From an uncultured Prevotellaceae bacterium (lineage in GTDB: Bacteria > Bacteroidota > Bacteroidia > Bacteroidales > Bacteroidaceae): DNA of 64,000 bases. Both the position numbers and the translations under genes were made by a program. Below, piece by piece: positions 26,093 through 34,918 of this stretch (the stretch's first letter is position 1; each line of letters opens with the position of its first letter). Where the stretch lies: NCBI GenBank assembly GCA_902786565.1, contig CADACW010000009.1, positions 1 through 64,000 of the forward strand. Reading direction: 5' to 3'. The notes under the pieces were generated by a model. The model worked only from the letters and a program-made list of their open reading frames with translations. It searched no databases and was not told the origin of the DNA.

Positions 26093-27826
26093 TCAGATGA
26101 CCTCTATGCCTAGCTTCTCGCAGAGCTGGAGGCTCATCTCCTTCAGCTTGAACTTCTGAATCTTGCCCGACCCGGTCAGCGGGAACTCGTCGATGAAGAA
26201 GACGTACTTCGGTGTCTTGTATCGGGCAATCTTGCCCTTGCAGAAGTCGCGCACGTCCTCAGGCTCCATCTTCACGCCGGGCTGCAGGATGATGAAGGCG
26301 CCCACCTCCTCGCCGTATTTGCGCGAGGGCACGGCAGCCACCTGCACGTCCTTGATGCCGGGCATCTGGTAGAGGAACTCTTCAATCTCGCGTGGATAGA
26401 CATTCTCGCCGCCGCGGATGATCATGTCCTTGATGCGGCCCGTGATGCGGTAGAATCCGTTCTCGTCCTTCACGCCCAGGTCGCCCGAATGCAGGAATCC
26501 GTTTTCGTCGATGACCTCGGCCGTGGCCTTCGGGTTCTTGTAGTAGCCCTTCATCACGTTGAAGCCCTTGCAGCACATCTCTCCCTGCACGCCCACTGGA
26601 CACTCCTTGCCGGTCTCCGGGTCGAGCACCTTCACCTCGACGAAGGGGTAGTCGCGGCCCACGGTGGTGCAGCGCTGCTCGAAGCTGTCGTTCAGGCAGG
26701 TCTGCGTCATGCCGGGCGACGACTCCGTGAGTCCGTAGACCGAGGTGATGGTCATAAACATCTTCTCGGAGACGCGCTTCATCAGCTCTACCGGGCAGAG
26801 GCTGCCGGCCATGATGCCGGTGCGCAGGCACGACATGTCGAACATGGAGAACATGGGGTGGTCCAGCTCGGCTATGAACATGGTGGGCACGCCGTAGAGG
26901 GCCGTGCAGCGCTCCTTGTGCACCGACGCCAGCACCACCAGCGGGTCGAACTTCTCGACCATCACCTCGGTGCAGCCGTGGGTCAGGCAGTTCATAGTGG
27001 CCAGCACCACGCCAAAGCAGTGGAACAGCGGCACACAGACGCAAAGCTTGTCGTCCTGGGTGAAGCCCATATTCTCGCCGGTGAAGTAGCCGTCGTTGGC
27101 AATGTTGAAGTGGGTCAGCATGACGCCCTTGGGAAATCCGGTGGTGCCGCTGGTATATTGCATATTGCACACGTCGTGGCAGGTCACGTGGCTCTTGGCC
27201 TCCACCAGTTCCTCGTCGTCCACGTTCTGTCCAAGCAGCAGCAGTTCGGCTGTGTTGTACATGCCGCGATACTTCTCCATGCCGATGAACACCACGTTCT
27301 TCAGGCAGGGGAATCGCTCGCTGTTCAGGTGCCCGCGCTCGCACTCGCGCAGTTCGGGCAGCATTTTGTAGGTCATGTCCACATAGTCGCACTCCCAGGT
27401 GCCGTCGGTGATGCACAGCGTGTGCATGTCGGAGTCCTTGCAGAGATACTCCAGCTCGGCCTGCTTGTAGTTGGTGTTCACGGTGACGAGCACGGCCCCA
27501 ATCTTTGCCGTGGCATAGAGGAAGGTGAGCCAGTCGGGCACGTTGGTGGCCCAGATGCCCACGTTTGAGCCTTTCTTCACGCCAATGGCCAGCAGTCCTT
27601 TGGCCAGATTGTCCACGCGCTGGTTGAACTGGCTCCAGGTGAAGCGCAGGTCGCGGTCGCTGTACACGATGTATTCCTTATCCGGTGTGGTCTCTGCCCA
27701 GTGCTCCAGCCATTGGCCCAGTGTGCGCTCGGAGAGGGTGTAGCCGGCCGAACCTGTCTCAGCAGGGTATGTCCTGTCAGGCAGCGGCCTGCCTGCCATA
27801 TCTAATTTCACGCTTTTTGTTTCCAT
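26093..27826 (-). CDS. AMP-forming acyl-CoA synthetase
   Basis: A 577-residue ANL-superfamily ligase that would activate a carboxylic acid, probably a fatty acid, to its CoA ester with ATP. Motifs in order: P-loop-like [12 protein letters not shown] (about 225-236), [14 protein letters not shown] with the hinge motif [16 protein letters not shown], and the C-terminal lysine motif [12 protein letters not shown]. No signal peptide or membrane segment is present. It sits directly downstream of an XRE-cupin regulator, separated only by an octamer-repeat spacer, so it is likely that regulator's target. Chain-length preference cannot be read from sequence. Confidence 0.88.
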   Translation of the reverse strand: METKSVKLDMAGRPLPDRTYPAETGSAGYTLSERTLGQWLEHWAETTPDKEYIVYSDRDLRFTWSQFNQRVDNLAKGLLAIGVKKGSNVGIWATNVPDWLTFLYATAKIGAVLVTVNTNYKQAELEYLCKDSDMHTLCITDGTWECDYVDMTYKMLPELRECERGHLNSERFPCLKNVVFIGMEKYRGMYNTAELLLLGQNVDDEELVEAKSHVTCHDVCNMQYTSGTTGFPKGVMLTHFNIANDGYFTGENMGFTQDDKLCVCVPLFHCFGVVLATMNCLTHGCTEVMVEKFDPLVVLASVHKERCTALYGVPTMFIAELDHPMFSMFDMSCLRTGIMAGSLCPVELMKRVSEKMFMTITSVYGLTESSPGMTQTCLNDSFEQRCTTVGRDYPFVEVKVLDPETGKECPVGVQGEMCCKGFNVMKGYYKNPKATAEVIDENGFLHSGDLGVKDENGFYRITGRIKDMIIRGGENVYPREIEEFLYQMPGIKDVQVAAVPSRKYGEEVGAFIILQPGVKMEPEDVRDFCKGKIARYKTPKYVFFIDEFPLTGSGKIQKFKLKEMSLQLCEKLGIEVI

Positions 27827-27833
27827 GTCTTTC

Positions 27834-27873
27834 TTTCGTTATTACGTTATAACGTTATTACGTGATAACGACA
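27834..27873. repeat. Tandem octamer array (5 units) in an operon spacer
   Basis: TTTCGTTA, TTACGTTA, TAACGTTA, TTACGTGA, TAACGACA: five 8-nt units between the XRE-cupin stop (27876) and the acyl-CoA synthetase ATG (27826). The same five-unit design with the same phase occurs at 31220-31259. Confidence 0.9.
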
Positions 27874-27875
27874 AA

Positions 27876-28460
27876 TTAGAACGGGATGTAAACCACTGCG
27901 AGAATCTTGGCCGACTTGCCGGGGGCACCGTGCAGATGATGCTTGACAATAGAGTCGTAGAAGATGCTGTCGCCCGCGTTCAGCACATATTTCTCTTTGC
28001 CGTATTCCAGCTCCACCTGGCCCTCCATCACGTAGATGAACTCCTCGCCCTCATGGTCGGAGAGCTGGTAGTGGTGCTCCTCGCTGGGGTTGATGTCGAT
28101 GATGAAGGGCTCCATGTGGCGGCCCGTCTTCTGCTGTGCCAGGGGGTGATACTCCATGTGCTTGCGGGCATCGGTGGCCCCGTTGCTGAAGCTGATGGTG
28201 GTCTGGCTCTCACGGTCGGCAGCTCGGCACACCACCGGGCCCAGCCCGTCGTTGTCGTCGAGGAATGTGCCCAGCCTCACGCCCAGTGCGCGGGCCACCT
28301 TGATCAGCGGTCCGAGCGACGGCAGGTTCTGCTCGTTTTCGATTGAATTGATTTGCTCTGTGGAGAGGCCGCTGCGTTCAGCCACTTCCTCCACGCTGAG
28401 TCTTTTGGTTTCCCTGATTCCCTTGATTTTGGAACCTACGAAGTTCTGTCTGTTTGCCAT
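27876..28460 (-). CDS. XRE-family HTH regulator with C-terminal cupin
   Basis: 194 residues from ATG 28460 (MANRQNFVGSKIKG); the upstream TTG at 28493 would lie in the promoter. Residues 1-65 are an XRE helix-turn-helix (SVEEVAERSGLSTEQINSIE). Residues about 115-190 are a cupin_2 sensor barrel (HHYQLSDHEGEEFIYVMEGQ, NAGDSIFYDSIVKHHLHG). Such proteins repress or activate adjacent metabolic genes on binding a small ligand. Here the target is probably the acyl-CoA synthetase 50 nt downstream. The ligand is unknown. Confidence 0.85.
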   Translation of the reverse strand: MANRQNFVGSKIKGIRETKRLSVEEVAERSGLSTEQINSIENEQNLPSLGPLIKVARALGVRLGTFLDDNDGLGPVVCRAADRESQTTISFSNGATDARKHMEYHPLAQQKTGRHMEPFIIDINPSEEHHYQLSDHEGEEFIYVMEGQVELEYGKEKYVLNAGDSIFYDSIVKHHLHGAPGKSAKILAVVYIPF

Positions 28461-28490
28461 ATTTCGTGAATTTGTGTTGCTTTGGGGCTG

Positions 28491-28498
28491 CAAAGGTA
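28491..28498 (-). promoter_or_regulatory. -7 element of the XRE-cupin operon
   Basis: TACCTTTG on the minus strand (complement of 28491-28498), 30 nt before the ATG. A weak TTTCG-type -33 lies upstream. Confidence 0.55.
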
Positions 28499-28547
28499 CG
28501 AAATAATGGCGAAACGGCGAAAGGATTACGGAAGATTAACGATTGAA

Positions 28548-29186
28548 TTAAAACTTCTTGCCAAAAACGATGTTGACGAAGGTGTTGAAAAGAATCTTTG
28601 TGTCGAGCCACCACGAGCGGTGCTCCAAGTAGTAGAGGTCCAGCTCCAGCCGGCGCAGCATCTTCTCTATGGTGTCGGTGTAGCCGTTGTAGAGCGTGGC
28701 ATAGCTTGTCACGCCCGGCCGAATCTGGTAGAGGTAGACATAGCGGGGATCGCGCTCAATGATCTGCTTGATGAAAAATTCGCGCTCCGGACGCGGCCCG
28801 ATGAAAGCCATGTCGCCCTTCCACACATTCCACAACTGAGGCAACTCGTCAAGATGGTGGTCGCGCAGAAAACGGCCAATCTTGGTCATGCGGGTGTCTT
28901 TCTCATGCTGGTAGAGTGCCGGCCCGTTCTTTTCAGCGTCGACGCGCATTGAGCGGAACTTATAGATGTTGAAGGGGCGCCCGAAGCGTCCTATTCTCTC
29001 CTGCTTGAAGATGGCAGGCCCCCCGTCCTCGCGCTTCACCAGTAAATAACAGATGAGGAACAACGGAGAAAAGATGATGAGGCAGAGAGTAGCAATAACA
29101 AAGTCGTTGATACGTTTGATATTCCTTTCAAACTCATTCATGCCATCCAGCACATATCCATTTTCCAGTTTCGTCATACTTAACAA
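28548..29186 (-). CDS. Undecaprenyl-phosphate sugar-1-phosphate transferase (WcaJ-like)
   Basis: 212 residues, the short monotopic form of the bacterial sugar transferase family that starts capsule or O-antigen repeat synthesis by placing a sugar-1-phosphate on undecaprenyl phosphate. One re-entrant membrane helix (residues about 28-50) is followed by the catalytic core FKQERIGRFGRPFNIYKFRS, HHLDELPQLWNVWKGDMAFI and GPRPEREFF. The usual polysaccharide gene cluster is absent: the flanks are an XRE-cupin gene and a 550-nt repeat region, so this copy is an orphan. ATG 29177 is an alternative start. Confidence 0.85.
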   Translation of the reverse strand: MLSMTKLENGYVLDGMNEFERNIKRINDFVIATLCLIIFSPLFLICYLLVKREDGGPAIFKQERIGRFGRPFNIYKFRSMRVDAEKNGPALYQHEKDTRMTKIGRFLRDHHLDELPQLWNVWKGDMAFIGPRPEREFFIKQIIERDPRYVYLYQIRPGVTSYATLYNGYTDTIEKMLRRLELDLYYLEHRSWWLDTKILFNTFVNIVFGKKF

Positions 29187-29240
29187 GGTCGATTTTTTAG
29201 TATAACGGATTTTAAGGAATATTATTATATTAAATGTTAT

Positions 29241-29703
29241 GCAATTTTCTCAAGTTTTGCGCAGCCGATGCCATAGACATCTGACAGGGGGCGCCTGCCA
29301 TTTGAATGGCTGGTACGGGGATGACCGCAACGGCGGGCTACCGCTATCTGGCCTCTATGGGGCATTGGGTTGCATAAGTGCGAAACCCCTTTAATCCCCC
29401 AACGTGAGTGTCAGTTTTTTTTATTCCCCCAAAAACAGCCCAAATACCCCCCTCAGAGATAAGTGCCACTTATCTCCGAGATAAAAGATGTAAAATATTT
29501 TTAACCCCCACCTTGCTTGCGAAAGTTGAATTAAATGTTATTATTTATCCAAAAATCATAACTGCGGAGCGTGGAATGGGCGGAACGATGGGCGCCTACT
29601 GCAACGGTCAGTTCCGGCATCGCCCAAAAGGGACCTTAGAGATAAGTGCCACTTATCTCGGAGATAAAAGGCACTTATCTCGGAGATAAAAGGCACTTAT
29701 CTA
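29241..29703. repeat. Composite intergenic repeat, copy 2 (rearranged)
   Basis: The gap 29187-29736 (550 nt) has no credible gene. It holds module A (29241-29288), module B (about 29291-29340, hairpin GCCATT-TG-AATGGC), then modules E-D-C in inverted orientation (29407-29510, one full 21-nt unit at 29456 and a broken second). A second array follows with three 21-nt units starting at 29639, 29661 and 29683, on the same 22-nt period. The last array ends 33 nt from the stop of the GH43 gene. Confidence 0.88.
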
Positions 29704-29736
29704 AAGGGGGAGGGGGAAATGGCTATGCGGCCAGGC

Positions 29737-31209
29737 CTATGGTTTTCGGAGGTTCCACTTGGCGTTGTCGCTCTTGAAATCGTAGGGAGCGAGCGTGGGT
29801 GTGCTGTCGCCTGCGGAATAGATGCAGTAGAGGGTGTTGACACCCTCGATGCCCGGTATGGCCTTGGGCATAATGCGGTAGGTGCCGTCGGTCAGCTGCT
29901 CTATGCGCCACAGCTGTTCGTCGCCCCCTGTAAAGGCAGACACGGTGGTCAGTTCTTTGGCTGCCGTGGCGGCCAGGGCGCGGTTGGTTCCGGCCACGGT
30001 TATCTTGAAGTAGGGGTTGCTCAGATAGCCGCCAGCCGCGTCGACGGGCGTCAGCCTCCAGTGCTGGTGGGGACGGAACATATAGTCGCCGCAGCGCAGG
30101 GCGATGTTGCCTTCGGGCCAGGTGGCCCTCACCTCGTCGAGTGTCTGGACGGCAATGGGCTTCGGTGGTTCTTGCCGCGCCTGGTTGCGGTTGAACCAGC
30201 CCTGACGCGCCACATTCATGCGGACAAAGTCGACGGCCAGCTCCAGGCTGTAGCCGCGGCGCTCGCTCTCTATCTCGTAGGTGCCCTCCTTCAGGCGCTC
30301 GCCGGCCACGGGCCAGCCGTTCTTCCAGAGCAAGGGGCGGACGGCCAGGGTGGAGCGTCCACTCATGTCGAAGTCGGCCTCCCAGTGGAACGACATCACC
30401 TCCACGCCCTCGTCGATGATGGTGCGCCCGAAGTGTCCGGCACCCGTCTTGCGGTCGCCGGCATTGATGACCATGCGGCCGCCGCCATGAAACATGTCGC
30501 GACCCACATTGTCCAGGTATGGGCCCTCGACCGAGCGCGAGCGTCCCACCACTATATTATATGTGCTGTTCACGCCGTCGCAGCAAGTGCCGTGGGTGCC
30601 CAGCAGATAGTACCAGCCGTCGCGGTAGATGAGGTCGGTGGCCTCGCAGTCGATGGCAATGTCTTTCTCTTTGTTGCCCTTCACCCGATAGCCCGTGGTG
30701 GGGTCGAGCTCAATGAGGCGGATGGTGCCGAAATAGGTGCCGTAGCTGGCCCAGAGGCGACCGGTGGTGGGGTCGAGCAGGAGGCCGGGGTCAATGGCGT
30801 CCTGGTCTTCCATGCCGTCGCTGGCACAGACCTCTACGGCTGTGGTCCACTTGAAGTCTGGACTCTTGGGGTCGAGGGTCTTGTTCCACATGGTGAGGAT
30901 GCGTCCGTTGTGGCCACCGCCCAGGCCGCCACCGGTGGCCCCGTAGATGCAGAGGTAGCGGTCGCCAATCTTCAGCACGTCGGGAGCCGCGCCGCCTCCT
31001 GGACGGTCGGCGCCTCCGTGCCACGACCATCCGTCGTCGCTGATGAGGCCGCCACCGCCGGTGCCAAAGGTGTACCACTTGCCGCCGCACTCAGCCAGCG
31101 TCGACGGGTCGTGGATATAGGGTTCGCCAGTCTGGGCCTTTGCAGGGGCGGTGAAGAGCGAACAGGAGATAGTGAAGAGTGCTGCGCACAGGATATGTTT
31201 CGTTTTCAT
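29737..31209 (-). CDS. GH43 endo-arabinanase-like enzyme with C-terminal lectin domain
   Basis: 490 residues with a signal peptide ending at AKAQ (about 26). The five-bladed propeller carries the GH43 acids: base Asp in YIHDPST (about 34), the Asp of AIDPGLLLD, and acid Glu in DCEATDLIYRDGWYY. The stretch LGTHGTCCDGVNSTYNIVVG followed by RSRSVEGPY is typical of arabinan endo-1,5-alpha-L-arabinosidases. The last 130 residues look like a ricin-type beta-trefoil (YRIMPKAIPG, LYCIYSAGDSTPTLAPYDF). It would cut arabinan side chains of pectin outside the cytoplasm. It is second in an operon after another GH43 gene, separated by a repeat spacer. Confidence 0.85.
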   Translation of the reverse strand: MKTKHILCAALFTISCSLFTAPAKAQTGEPYIHDPSTLAECGGKWYTFGTGGGGLISDDGWSWHGGADRPGGGAAPDVLKIGDRYLCIYGATGGGLGGGHNGRILTMWNKTLDPKSPDFKWTTAVEVCASDGMEDQDAIDPGLLLDPTTGRLWASYGTYFGTIRLIELDPTTGYRVKGNKEKDIAIDCEATDLIYRDGWYYLLGTHGTCCDGVNSTYNIVVGRSRSVEGPYLDNVGRDMFHGGGRMVINAGDRKTGAGHFGRTIIDEGVEVMSFHWEADFDMSGRSTLAVRPLLWKNGWPVAGERLKEGTYEIESERRGYSLELAVDFVRMNVARQGWFNRNQARQEPPKPIAVQTLDEVRATWPEGNIALRCGDYMFRPHQHWRLTPVDAAGGYLSNPYFKITVAGTNRALAATAAKELTTVSAFTGGDEQLWRIEQLTDGTYRIMPKAIPGIEGVNTLYCIYSAGDSTPTLAPYDFKSDNAKWNLRKP

Positions 31210-31219
31210 AATTGTTTTT

Positions 31220-31259
31220 TTTCGTTATCTCGTTATGACGTTTTCTCGTTGTCACGTTA
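31220..31259. repeat. Tandem octamer array (5 units) between the GH43 genes
   Basis: TTTCGTTA, TCTCGTTA, TGACGTTT, TCTCGTTG, TCACGTTA: five 8-nt units matching the phase of the array at 27834-27873. The stop codon of the upstream GH43 gene (complement of 31257-31259) is inside the final unit; the next ATG is 11 nt beyond the other end. Confidence 0.9.
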
Positions 31260-33272
31260 TTTTGAGGTTATTACCTTGAAATTAGTTACGGGGTTTCCCT
31301 GCTCATCGACGAAGCGGGCGCACATGTCGCTCAGGCCGGGGCCATTGACTACGGCACAGCGCAGCACGTTGCGGCCCTTCTTCAGGGTGAGGCGGGCCGA
31401 CATGCCGTCGTCTTCCACCATACGGCGGTCGCCTTCGAGCAGCAGCACCTCAGCGCCGTTGAGCCACCACAGTGAGGCTCCGTTTGAGCCTGCGGCCAGG
31501 CGCACATTGGCAATGTCGTCAGGACAGTCGATGACGGTCTCGCACCAGAAGAACGAGCCATAGGTTTGCTTGCCGTATTTCTCGGCAAAGCGAAAGAGCT
31601 TCATGTTGTAGTTCTCGCTGTCCAGGGCATACCACTTGGCTTTCTTCTGCTTGGGCAGCCGGGCCAGCTCCTCGTCGAACTTTGAGCGGAGCCACGTGTT
31701 GGTGAACACCACGTTGGAGCGCACGTCGACGGCAATGGGCTCCATGAGTTTCCAGCGGCGTATGAACCCCTGCGCGTCGGGCTGTGCCTCTGGCGTAGTG
31801 ACGGGCGAGAAGTATTTGGGCCGGTTCTTGAACTGCAGCCAGTCCAAGCTGACGGGGGCGGCACCCTCGTTGGTGACCACCAGGTCGCAGACACCCTTTG
31901 GGACGTTATCCAATGGCACGGTCATGGTGAGCCACTGGCCCGACTGGTCGCGGCGGAAGGGCGTGGCCATGCCCGGACGTGTGATTTCGGTCTTCACGGT
32001 CATCTTCACCTTGGCTATCACCTTGCCCTTGGCACTGCCCTCACGCACATAGAACTCGGTATTGTCGGGGGCGCTGGCACAGACTACGAGATAGGCATCG
32101 GCAGCCGAACTGAAGTCGACATCGGCATAGCGCAACCAGCCGCCCACGGGCAGGGTGGCGCTATTGCCACGGAAGGCGATGGTGGTGTCGATGGGTTCCG
32201 TGGTCACGCCTTGGCTGGCCGTGGCGTATCGGTCTATCTCAATCTTCTCGGCAGCACGGTTGACGCCCACGCCCCGCATGGTGGGCTTCACCTCGCGGAT
32301 GGTGCCGTCGGCATTGAAGGCCACCTTCTCGATGCAGGCCGAGCGGCGCTTGTCGTCGTTGGGCGAAAAGAAATTGTGGTGGTAGAACAGGTACCACTGC
32401 CCCTGATACTCCACCAGCGAGTGGTGGTTGGTCCAGCAGTGGTTCTGGTGCTCTGCCATAATGATGCCTTTGAAGTCCCAGGGTCCGAGCGGCGACTTCG
32501 ACATGGCGTAGGCCAGCGTCTCGGTGGGGTTGGCGCCATTCTCCTTGCTGCCACGCACCCAGGGGAAAGTCAGGTAGTACCATCCGCCGCGCTTGAAGGC
32601 GAAGGGGCCTTCCTTGAAGCCTTCGGGCAAGCCCTTCATCTCCTCGCCGCCCACCATCATCGGCGGCATTTCGGGCATATTCTCCCTGCGCGGCATCTTG
32701 ACCTCCTGCAGGGGGTCGGCCAGTTCCAGCATATTGCTCTTCAGGCGGGCGCCACGTATGCCCATGCCACTCCAGTAGATGTAGGCCTGGCCATCGTCGT
32801 CTACGAGCACACAGGGGTCTATGCCGCTGATGCCCTTGATGGGTTCGGGCTGCAGGCGGAACGGCCCTTCGGGACGGTCGGCCACAGCCACGCCCACGGC
32901 AAAGCCGCGCCCCGACTTGGGCCCGTTGGGAAAGTAGAAATAGTACTTGCCGTTCTTCTCCACGCAGTCGGGGGCCCACATGGAATAGCCGTCGGGACGG
33001 CCCCAGGGCACCTGCTGCTGCGAGAAAATCATGCCGTGGTCGGTCCATTCGGTCAGATTCTCCGACGAGAACACGTGGTAGTCGGCCATGCAGAACCAGT
33101 CTTGACGCTGGCCTGCCGGCGGATTGATGTCGTGCGAGGGGTACAGGTAGACCTTGCCGTTGAACACGCGTGCCGTCGGATCGGCAGTGTACTGGTCGCG
33201 GACGATGGGGTTCTGCGCCTGCATCGACAAGGGCAGAACAGCTAATAGCAGTAATGTTTTCCTGTTCATCAT
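31257..33272 (-). CDS. GH43 glycosidase with CBM6-like and C-terminal accessory domains
   Basis: 671 residues, signal peptide ending at MQAQ. Residues 20-330 are a GH43 propeller: base Asp in QYTADPTARV, modulating Asp in GIDPCVLVDDDG, acid Glu in GFKEGPFAFKRGGWYYL. Residues 345-475 resemble a CBM6 beta-sandwich (LPVGGWLRYADVDFSS, DLVVTNEGAAPVSLDWLQFK). The final 190 residues form another beta-domain (SNVVFTNTWLRSKF, NGASLWWLNGAEVLLLEGDR). An alpha-L-arabinofuranosidase or beta-xylosidase function is likely; context with an arabinanase favours arabinose. It has its own TAACTTTG promoter element and leads the operon. Confidence 0.85.
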   Translation of the reverse strand: MMNRKTLLLLAVLPLSMQAQNPIVRDQYTADPTARVFNGKVYLYPSHDINPPAGQRQDWFCMADYHVFSSENLTEWTDHGMIFSQQQVPWGRPDGYSMWAPDCVEKNGKYYFYFPNGPKSGRGFAVGVAVADRPEGPFRLQPEPIKGISGIDPCVLVDDDGQAYIYWSGMGIRGARLKSNMLELADPLQEVKMPRRENMPEMPPMMVGGEEMKGLPEGFKEGPFAFKRGGWYYLTFPWVRGSKENGANPTETLAYAMSKSPLGPWDFKGIIMAEHQNHCWTNHHSLVEYQGQWYLFYHHNFFSPNDDKRRSACIEKVAFNADGTIREVKPTMRGVGVNRAAEKIEIDRYATASQGVTTEPIDTTIAFRGNSATLPVGGWLRYADVDFSSAADAYLVVCASAPDNTEFYVREGSAKGKVIAKVKMTVKTEITRPGMATPFRRDQSGQWLTMTVPLDNVPKGVCDLVVTNEGAAPVSLDWLQFKNRPKYFSPVTTPEAQPDAQGFIRRWKLMEPIAVDVRSNVVFTNTWLRSKFDEELARLPKQKKAKWYALDSENYNMKLFRFAEKYGKQTYGSFFWCETVIDCPDDIANVRLAAGSNGASLWWLNGAEVLLLEGDRRMVEDDGMSARLTLKKGRNVLRCAVVNGPGLSDMCARFVDEQGNPVTNFKVITSK

Positions 33273-33295
33273 ATAGATAGTTAATTATTGTGCTG

Positions 33296-33303
33296 CAAAG
33301 TTA
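33296..33303 (-). promoter_or_regulatory. -7 element of the GH43 operon
   Basis: TAACTTTG on the minus strand (complement of 33296-33303), 24 nt before the ATG. No good -33 element at the canonical distance. Confidence 0.6.
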
Positions 33304-33441
33304 AGGAAAAAGTCAGGGCCAAGGCACTCCATTTGTCTCAAACAGTTTCAGAAATGTAAGAGAAAGGGGAACAGGACGCATATATTTGTTAAAATAGCAT
33401 AAATAAAGAAGGGTGATAAGCTATATTTGAAATAAAAGTCT

Positions 33442-33449
33442 TACCTTTG
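33442..33449 (+). promoter_or_regulatory. -7 element for tRNA-Glu
   Basis: TACCTTTG at 33442-33449, 44 nt before the tRNA, matches TAnnTTTG. The upstream TTTG at 33426 is too close to serve as the -33 box. Confidence 0.5.
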
Positions 33450-33492
33450 CACCCGATTTAAGAACTACACGCTAAGTGAAGTTGGCTGCAAT

Positions 33493-33564
33493 GGTCGGTT
33501 CATCTAACGGTTAGGATACAAGATTCTCAATCTTGGCATAAGGGTTCGATTCCCTTACCGACTA
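33493..33564 (+). tRNA. tRNA-Glu (CTC)
   Basis: A complete 72-nt cloverleaf: acceptor GGTCGGT/ACCGACT (1-72 is G-U), anticodon stem CAAGA/TCTTG with loop TTCTCAA (anticodon CTC, reading GAG), T arm AAGGG-TTCGATT-CCCTT, discriminator A. CCA is not encoded. A terminator follows immediately, so it is transcribed alone. Confidence 0.93.
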
Positions 33565-33570
33565 CAAGCA

Positions 33571-33606
33571 AAGAGTGGAAATCAGAAACGGTTTCCACTC
33601 TTTTTC
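33571..33606 (+). terminator. Intrinsic terminator after tRNA-Glu
   Basis: AAGAGTGGAAA (33571-33581) pairs with TTTCCACTCTT (33592-33602) over a 10-nt loop, followed by a T run. Confidence 0.9.
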
Positions 33607-33702
33607 TGTTCACAAAACATTCAATATCGGGGCCTGCAAATGCCGCAGAAGGCCGAAAATCGTCATTTATTGACACCAAAACAACAAATTTTACCCGCAA
33701 AG

Positions 33703-33734
33703 TTTGCCCACGTGAACTATTATTTGTAATTTTG
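33703..33734 (+). promoter_or_regulatory. Promoter of the queD-tcdA operon
   Basis: TTTG at 33703-33706, a 20-nt spacer, then TAATTTTG at 33727-33734: both elements match the Bacteroidetes consensus. It is 47 nt before the queD ATG. Confidence 0.8.
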
Positions 33735-33781
33735 TCAGCCCAACTAACCACACACTCAAGCAATTGCTCAAAACAGAACGA

Positions 33782-34114
33782 ATGTACTACATCAAGAAAA
33801 GGATAGAAATCTCAGCCAGCCACAAGCTGAAGCTCGACTACGACAGCAAGTGCTCTCAGCTGCACGGCCACAACTGGGTGATAGAAATTTACTGCAAGTC
33901 AGAGGCACTGAACCACAACGGGATGGTGGTGGACTTCACCGACATCAAGCGCACCATCAAAAACCGTCTGGACCATCAGAACCTGAACGACGTGCTGCCC
34001 TTCAACCCCACTGCCGAGAACATAGCCCGCTGGTGTGCCGAACAGATTGACACCTGCTACAAGGTCACCATACAGGAGAGTGAAGGCAACTGGGCCTGTT
34101 ATGAGAAAGACTGA
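33782..34114 (+). CDS. queD: 6-carboxytetrahydropterin synthase
   Basis: 110 residues from ATG 33782; the upstream start at 33764 gives a poorer N-terminus. It is the T-fold enzyme that turns dihydroneopterin triphosphate into 6-carboxytetrahydropterin in queuosine synthesis. Zinc ligands are His 14 (SASHKLKL) and His 28 and 30 (LHGHNW), the catalytic Cys is at 24 (DSKCSQLHGH), and the C-terminal ESEGNWA carries the substrate Glu. No other queuosine genes are adjacent; it is followed after 6 nt by tcdA. A pyruvoyl-tetrahydropterin synthase relative is the alternative, but queD fits bacterial length and motifs. Confidence 0.88.
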   Translation: MYYIKKRIEISASHKLKLDYDSKCSQLHGHNWVIEIYCKSEALNHNGMVVDFTDIKRTIKNRLDHQNLNDVLPFNPTAENIARWCAEQIDTCYKVTIQESEGNWACYEKD

Positions 34115-34120
34115 CCGACA

Positions 34121-34918
34121 ATGACGCACAACATCTTCCAAAGAGCCGAACTGGTGCTTGGCCGCCAAGCCTTGGAACGCATTGCCCAGAGGCGCGTCAT
34201 CGTCTTCGGCGTGGGGGGAGTGGGCTCCTGGTGTGCAGAGGCGCTGGTGCGTACTGGCATCACCCATCTCACCATTGTCGACAGCGACACGGTGGCCCCC
34301 TCGAACATCAACCGCCAACTCATGGCCACCACCACCACACTGGGCCAACCCAAGGTGGAGGCACTGCGCCAACGCCTGCTCGACATCAACCCTGAAGCGC
34401 ACGTCACCGCTCTTCAGGCCACTTTTTGCGAAGAGACAGTCGCACAGTTTTCACTCGGCGACTACGACTACATCGTCGACGCCATCGATTCGCTGAAGGA
34501 CAAAGCCCTGCTCATCCTGAGGGCCTGCCAGACCGGGGGCACGCTATTCGCCTCGATGGGCGCTGCCCTCAAGACCGACCCTTCGCGCATACGTGCCACC
34601 GAGTTTTGGAAGGTGGAGGGCGACCCGCTGGCAAGGGCCCTGCGCCACCGTTTCAAGGCGATGGGCCAATTCCCCGCCCGCAAGTTCCAATGTGTCTACT
34701 CCGACGAGAAGCCCATCACTCCCGTAGTGACAACCGCCTCATCACCCACCAAGAACGGGGAGGAGACTACCACCAAAGGCTCGCTGGTTCACATCACCGC
34801 CATTTTCGGCTTCACGCTGGCCAGCCTGGTCCTGCGCCATGCCGCCCAACCCGAAACCTTGACCTCTCCTGCCCCCTTGAAAGGCGAGGAAAAGACAAAT
34901 AACGACCCCAAACTATGA
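34121..34918 (+). CDS. tcdA: tRNA threonylcarbamoyladenosine dehydratase
   Basis: A 265-residue ThiF/E1-like ATPase that cyclises t6A37 of tRNA to ct6A. The adenylation signature is plain: VIVFGVGGVGSWCAEALVRT, DSDTVAPSNINRQ, then DYIVDAIDSLKDKALLI. RIRATEFWKVEGDPLARALR and the hydrophobic ITAIFGFTLASLVLR segment near the end match TcdA (CsdL/YgdL). The C-terminal 20 residues are a disordered polar tail. Its ATGA stop-start overlap with the AAA-CYTH gene indicates translational coupling. Confidence 0.88.
   Translation: MTHNIFQRAELVLGRQALERIAQRRVIVFGVGGVGSWCAEALVRTGITHLTIVDSDTVAPSNINRQLMATTTTLGQPKVEALRQRLLDINPEAHVTALQATFCEETVAQFSLGDYDYIVDAIDSLKDKALLILRACQTGGTLFASMGAALKTDPSRIRATEFWKVEGDPLARALRHRFKAMGQFPARKFQCVYSDEKPITPVVTTASSPTKNGEETTTKGSLVHITAIFGFTLASLVLRHAAQPETLTSPAPLKGEEKTNNDPKL

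Noticed and set aside
27876..28460. XRE-cupin gene as a regulator of the carbohydrate loci
   Set aside because: It is directly coupled to an acyl-CoA synthetase, and nothing links it to the glycan genes.
29408..29689. 93-codon ORF in the 29.2-29.7 kb gap
   Set aside because: It is only a translation of the composite repeat; repeated EISATYL comes from the 21-nt units.
29639..29703. CRISPR array
   Set aside because: Units are 21 nt with a 1-nt separator and no variable spacers, and there are no cas genes.
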